A DNA stretch of 8,929 bases from Fidelibacterota bacterium REDSEA-S14_B6 (lineage in GTDB: Bacteria > Fidelibacterota > Marinisomatia > Marinisomatales > S15-B10). The notes below the pieces were generated by a model. It ran no database searches, was not told the origin of the DNA, and saw only the letters and a program-made list of their open reading frames with translations. Positions 6,243 through 8,929 of this stretch are shown piece by piece. The stretch's first letter is position 1; each line of letters begins with the position of its first letter. Made by a program: the position numbers and the translations under genes. Location of the stretch: assembly GCA_001626655.1 (NCBI GenBank), contig LUOC01000199.1, forward strand, positions 1 to 8,929, read 5' to 3'.

Positions 6243-7121
6243 TCAGCGGGAGGGCGGTGATGGCCTCCCCGCCTCCACCCAAGCCGCCTGCCAGTAAGAG
6301 GCGATGCGCACGGACGACGCCTTCATCCGGGCGATGGCCAGATCGCCTGTCTCTTTATAGAGAATCCTGATATATTCCGTCCCCTGCATCGACTTATCCC
6401 AGTCGGCGATAATGTCCCGCGACTCGGGCGGAATTGTCTGCCGAGCTCTCGTCTCCGCTTTCAAGATCGGTTCCAGCCCCGGGAAAGATTCCTCCACAAT
6501 CACGAAAGCTTTTTCTACAGGATCGGCCACTCTTTCGAGAGGCCCCTCCGGCCGGGCCGCATCCAGGAGGTACTGCTCCACCATATCCGCCTCCCACCGC
6601 TTGTGGACCCCCTTGTTGCCGGTGAGCTGGCCGTTGTAGTTCTCAACAGTATGGAAGGGGACATGGATGTCGGACACGTAGTGAGCCAGGGCAGCGGCGG
6701 TCTGGCGAGCTTCCGTCCAGTCGCCGTCCCTGAAATTGGACACTAGTTTCTTGTAAAACTTTTCGATGCGCCAGGGCGCCGTCCCCCACCCTTTCAGGTT
6801 ATTCTCGCCGTACTTTCGGACCGCTTCCTCCCACTTCCGGGGAATACTTCGAAAAGGATAAGCTTCAAAGAGGTCGGCATCGATGAAATGGCCCGGCGCT
6901 TCGCCGGGGTACGTCTCCTTGTCCCTCCGCCACAGGTCAGGATCGACGGCGTGCTCGGAAAGGTAATTGATGTGGCGGCTGAAGTATTCGCCCAAGGGCG
7001 AATCGAGAAGTTCCACCGCCTGGCGGTTAACGAGTCGATGGGCGCCAAACCCCCAGCCGAAACACCACTGGTGGACGAGGAGCAGGAGAAGCAGCAGCCG
7101 TGCTGTCAGGACTAACCGCAC
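6243..7121 (-). CDS. Secreted S1/P1 nuclease or zinc-dependent phospholipase C-like protein
   Basis: This 292-residue protein belongs to the trinuclear zinc fold shared by S1/P1 nucleases (single-stranded DNA and RNA, 3'-nucleotides) and bacterial phospholipase C. A signal peptide is clear: a basic start, a Leu-rich core (residues 4-16), and probable cleavage just before W23, which would free the Trp whose amino group binds zinc in this family. The other ligands are in order: H28 (WGFGAH), D60 (HAVDPD), H78 (PGHFID), H147 and D151 (AHYVSD), H157 (HVPFH) and H173. The last ligand is E177, spaced HxxxE as in phospholipase C, where S1/P1 enzymes have HxxxD. The export signal implies it acts outside the cytoplasm. 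It starts at a GTG with only a weak ribosome binding site, 19 nt after the small basic protein gene. Nuclease versus lipase is not decided by sequence. Confidence 0.82.
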   Translation of the reverse strand: MRLVLTARLLLLLLLVHQWCFGWGFGAHRLVNRQAVELLDSPLGEYFSRHINYLSEHAVDPDLWRRDKETYPGEAPGHFIDADLFEAYPFRSIPRKWEEAVRKYGENNLKGWGTAPWRIEKFYKKLVSNFRDGDWTEARQTAAALAHYVSDIHVPFHTVENYNGQLTGNKGVHKRWEADMVEQYLLDAARPEGPLERVADPVEKAFVIVEESFPGLEPILKAETRARQTIPPESRDIIADWDKSMQGTEYIRILYKETGDLAIARMKASSVRIASYWQAAWVEAGRPSPPSR

Positions 7122-7140
7122 GCCAATCCGTCAGCTTCCG

Positions 7141-7236
7141 CTAACGTACCTTCTTCTTATGCCTGTTCTGGCGGAGACGCTTTTTCCGCTTATGCGTCGA
7201 AATCTTCCGTCTCTTGCGCTTTTTTCCACAGGGCAT
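7141..7236 (-). CDS. 31-residue basic protein, AURKAIP1/COX24 (bS22/mS38-like) family
   Basis: This tiny gene encodes 31 residues, most of them Lys, Arg or His, beginning MPCGKKRKRRKISTHKRKKR and ending in a KKK-V-R tail. From memory it matches the short proteins annotated as AURKAIP1/COX24 domain-containing in Bacteroidetes and relatives. It also resembles mycobacterial bS22 and mitochondrial mS38, which sit in the small ribosomal subunit near the decoding region. Binding to rRNA is the likely role. The ATG at 7236 has a GGAG site 8 nt upstream, placed over the HU stop codon, so translation is probably coupled to HU. The composition and exact Met-Pro-x-Gly-Lys-Lys start argue against chance. 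It is too short for most gene callers and would be easy to miss. Confidence 0.85.
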   Translation of the reverse strand: MPCGKKRKRRKISTHKRKKRLRQNRHKKKVR

Positions 7237-7241
7237 AGTTT

Positions 7242-7553
7242 CTACTCCATCAGTGCGTTGTTAACATTTTTCCTCAGCAGCCCGGACGGCTTGAACGTGG
7301 GGACGTACCGCTCAGGGAGAAAGACTGTTTCTCCCGTTCCGGGGTTCCTCGCCTTCCGGGGATCCCGCCGCTTGACGCCGAAGGTGCCGAAGCCGCGGAG
7401 CTCCACCCGCCGTTCACTCTCAAGGGCCGAGGTGATTGTGCTCATGATTCCGTTCATCACCGTCTCAGTTTCCACTTTTGTTAAACCGGTGGCCCGGGAC
7501 ACCTCATCGACGATTTCTGCTTTTGTCACAGTCTTGGCGCTGCCGTCATTCAT
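7242..7553 (-). CDS. HU/IHF family histone-like DNA-binding protein
   Basis: A 103-residue nucleoid protein that would dimerise and bend DNA. It has the N-terminal helical body (VTKAEIVDEVSRATGLTKVE, residues 9-28), the signature loop ELRGFGTFGVKRRDPRKARN (51-70) and the R-N-P tip of the DNA-binding arm (69-71, NPGTGE). The C-terminal VPTFKPSGLLRKNVN block completes the fold. The first eight residues are a short extension beyond the usual HU start. An AGGAGAA ribosome binding site lies about 7 nt before the ATG at 7553. The gene is 15 nt downstream of the lytic transglycosylase stop and is followed immediately by the small ribosomal protein gene, so it is part of one operon. Whether it is closer to HU or to an IHF subunit cannot be told by eye. 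Confidence 0.95.
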   Translation of the reverse strand: MNDGSAKTVTKAEIVDEVSRATGLTKVETETVMNGIMSTITSALESERRVELRGFGTFGVKRRDPRKARNPGTGETVFLPERYVPTFKPSGLLRKNVNNALME

Positions 7554-7568
7554 TTCATCTTTCTCCTC

Positions 7569-8929
7569 TCAGCCCTGTCTCACATAAACGACAAGCTTCT
7601 GTCCCGGCACAATAAAATCGCTGTCGCGAATACTGTTCCACTGCCGAAGCTTGCTCATTCCGACGCGATACCGTTCAGCGATATGGCTGAGGGTGTCACC
7701 TGTTTTCACGGTATAAACTTCTTTAACATATTTGCTCGATGCTGCCACCGTCGTCCCTTCCCGCACAGGCACCTTCAGCTTTTGCCCAGGGAAAATGTAG
7801 GCGCCGTAGCTGAGGCCGTTCAACTGACGAATCCGGCGGGCCGTGGAGCTGTAACGCATGGCGATGTGGCCGAGAGTGTCCCCCTTTCTTACGGCATAGG
7901 TGAGGGTGTTGGGGGCCGCCCCGGATGCCAGGGCAGGCGTGGACGGAACGCCGGGAACCGGAATGGTCAGTTTCTGTCCGATCCGGAGACGGTGAAAATT
8001 CTTAATCTTATTGAATGAAGCAAGCTGGTGCATCGATACGCTGTACTTCTTGGCGATCCAGCTGAGGTTATGTCCTCGCTGCACCACGTGAACCATGTAC
8101 TGTGGGGCAAACCGCTGGTCATCGTTCAAGGCGCTGAACGCCGCCAGAAACATCTCCTCTTTGCCCGACGGAATCTTGAGAGTATACGGCTCCTCGGGAG
8201 GGGTGGCGTGCTGGCGCAACTCGGGATTGAACTTCCGCAGCTCGTCCACCTTGATGCCGGCACATTTTGCGAGAACGGCAAGGTCGGCGCTCTTTTCCAC
8301 CGTCACTTCATCATACTTGAATGGGGTCCCTCCGGGCGTCTTAAAGCCGTACTGCTCGGGAGAGCGTGTGATGATGGCAGTAGCCAACACCGTCGGCACG
8401 TGGTTCCTGGTCTCTCTCGGGAGAGAACTGAGGCTCCAGAAATCACTGGACTGGTGGAGCCTGATGGCCCTGTTGACCCTGCCGGCGCCGGCGTTGTAGG
8501 CGGCGAGAGCGAGGTACCAGTCGTCGAACTCAAGATAGAGATCTTTCAAATATTTCGCTGCCGCCACGGTGGCGCGGATAGGATCCCGCCGCTCATCAAC
8601 CCACCATGTCCGGTCGAGGCCGTACAGCTCGGCGGTTGAGCTGATAAACTGCCACATACCGACAGCGTGGGCCCGGGAGTAAGCCCGGGGGTTCAGCCCG
8701 CTTTCGACCATGGCGTGGAAGACCAGCTCCTCGGGAAGCTCATGCTCCGTCATCACTTCCTTTATCACCGGTCCGTAGTAGGGGAAACGGGAGAGCCACC
8801 GCTCGAAAGACTGACGCCCCTCCGTTTCGAAAAACTTAATCGCCCGCTCCACGCGGCTGTTCATTACCAACGGCATGTGCCCTTCCCTGTCGTCGATCAC
8901 CTTGAAAGATGAACCGTTAATCTCTATTT
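7569..8929 (-). CDS. mltD: MltD-like lytic transglycosylase with three LysM domains (5' end outside window)
   Basis: This envelope enzyme cuts the MurNAc-GlcNAc bond of peptidoglycan, forming 1,6-anhydro-MurNAc ends. Counting from an internal GTG at 8900, the GH23 domain (about 40-180) has the catalytic Glu in AMVESGLNP (E66), AVGMWQFI (79-86) and the LAAYNAGAGRVN block (132-143). Three LysM peptidoglycan-binding repeats follow at about 269-315, 334-379 and 395-440, each with the GDTL-like turn (the first is degenerate, GHNL) and PGQKL or IGQKL ending. The frame stays open upstream of the GTG to the right edge (residues reading INGSSFK before it), so the start and the expected signal peptide or lipobox lie outside the window. 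Its 3' end is 15 nt before the HU gene. Confidence 0.93.
   Translation of the reverse strand, partial: IEINGSSFKVIDDREGHMPLVMNSRVERAIKFFETEGRQSFERWLSRFPYYGPVIKEVMTEHELPEELVFHAMVESGLNPRAYSRAHAVGMWQFISSTAELYGLDRTWWVDERRDPIRATVAAAKYLKDLYLEFDDWYLALAAYNAGAGRVNRAIRLHQSSDFWSLSSLPRETRNHVPTVLATAIITRSPEQYGFKTPGGTPFKYDEVTVEKSADLAVLAKCAGIKVDELRKFNPELRQHATPPEEPYTLKIPSGKEEMFLAAFSALNDDQRFAPQYMVHVVQRGHNLSWIAKKYSVSMHQLASFNKIKNFHRLRIGQKLTIPVPGVPSTPALASGAAPNTLTYAVRKGDTLGHIAMRYSSTARRIRQLNGLSYGAYIFPGQKLKVPVREGTTVAASSKYVKEVYTVKTGDTLSHIAERYRVGMSKLRQWNSIRDSDFIVPGQKLVVYVRQG

Noticed and set aside
6967..7587. 206-residue plus-strand open frame opposite the HU and small ribosomal protein genes
   Set aside because: It mirrors well-recognised minus-strand genes, shows no recognisable domain and has low-complexity Ser/Arg-rich content typical of an antisense shadow.
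8028..8639. 203-residue plus-strand open frame opposite the lytic transglycosylase
   Set aside because: The minus strand carries clear GH23 and LysM motifs throughout this stretch, and the plus-strand frame has no recognisable motif.

Overview
The window (8,929 bases, roughly 57% GC by eye) looks like chromosomal DNA of an uncultured bacterium, probably from the Fibrobacteres-Chlorobi-Bacteroidetes (FCB) side of the tree, for example a Marinimicrobia-like lineage. That placement is weak. It rests on a tiny AURKAIP1/COX24-type basic ribosomal protein gene beside an HU gene, on the animal-like aromatic amino acid decarboxylase, and on the style of the intergenic repeats. No rRNA, tRNA, CRISPR array or complete transposon was seen.

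Left half, plus strand. A 5'-truncated group II PLP decarboxylase of the DOPA/tryptophan type (1-1296) overlaps by 8 nt an isoprenylcysteine-methyltransferase-like membrane protein (1289-1753). A 122-nt gap with a degenerate inverted repeat follows. Then come an SDR oxidoreductase (1876-2640) and a CPBP-type membrane protein whose usual EE motif reads QQ (2651-3286). An AT-richer type II toxin-antitoxin pair, hicA-hicB (3379-3776), has its own good sigma70-type promoter and a 4-nt overlap between its genes.

Right half, minus strand, read from the right edge. The order is a MltD-like lytic transglycosylase with three LysM repeats (cut by the right edge), an HU/IHF-family protein, a 31-residue bS22/mS38-like protein, a secreted S1/P1 nuclease or phospholipase C-like zinc enzyme, xseA, a broken xseB, and nadK. 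The gaps are short and no internal promoter is obvious, so this looks like one long housekeeping operon whose promoter lies outside the window. The two halves converge at 3777-3896, where there is a 61-bp AT-rich palindrome.

The most notable point is xseB. Its start, ribosome binding site and first 22 codons look normal for the small subunit of exodeoxyribonuclease VII. The reading frame then runs into repeat-like DNA (a small hairpin and a 14-nt tandem repeat) and stops after 29 codons. XseA is intact, so the ExoVII complex may be non-functional here, or the small subunit may be encoded elsewhere. I found no convincing evidence of a wholly new multi-gene system. The strongest leads are the xseB disruption, the QQ-variant CPBP protein, the tiny ribosomal gene and the family of intergenic palindromes.
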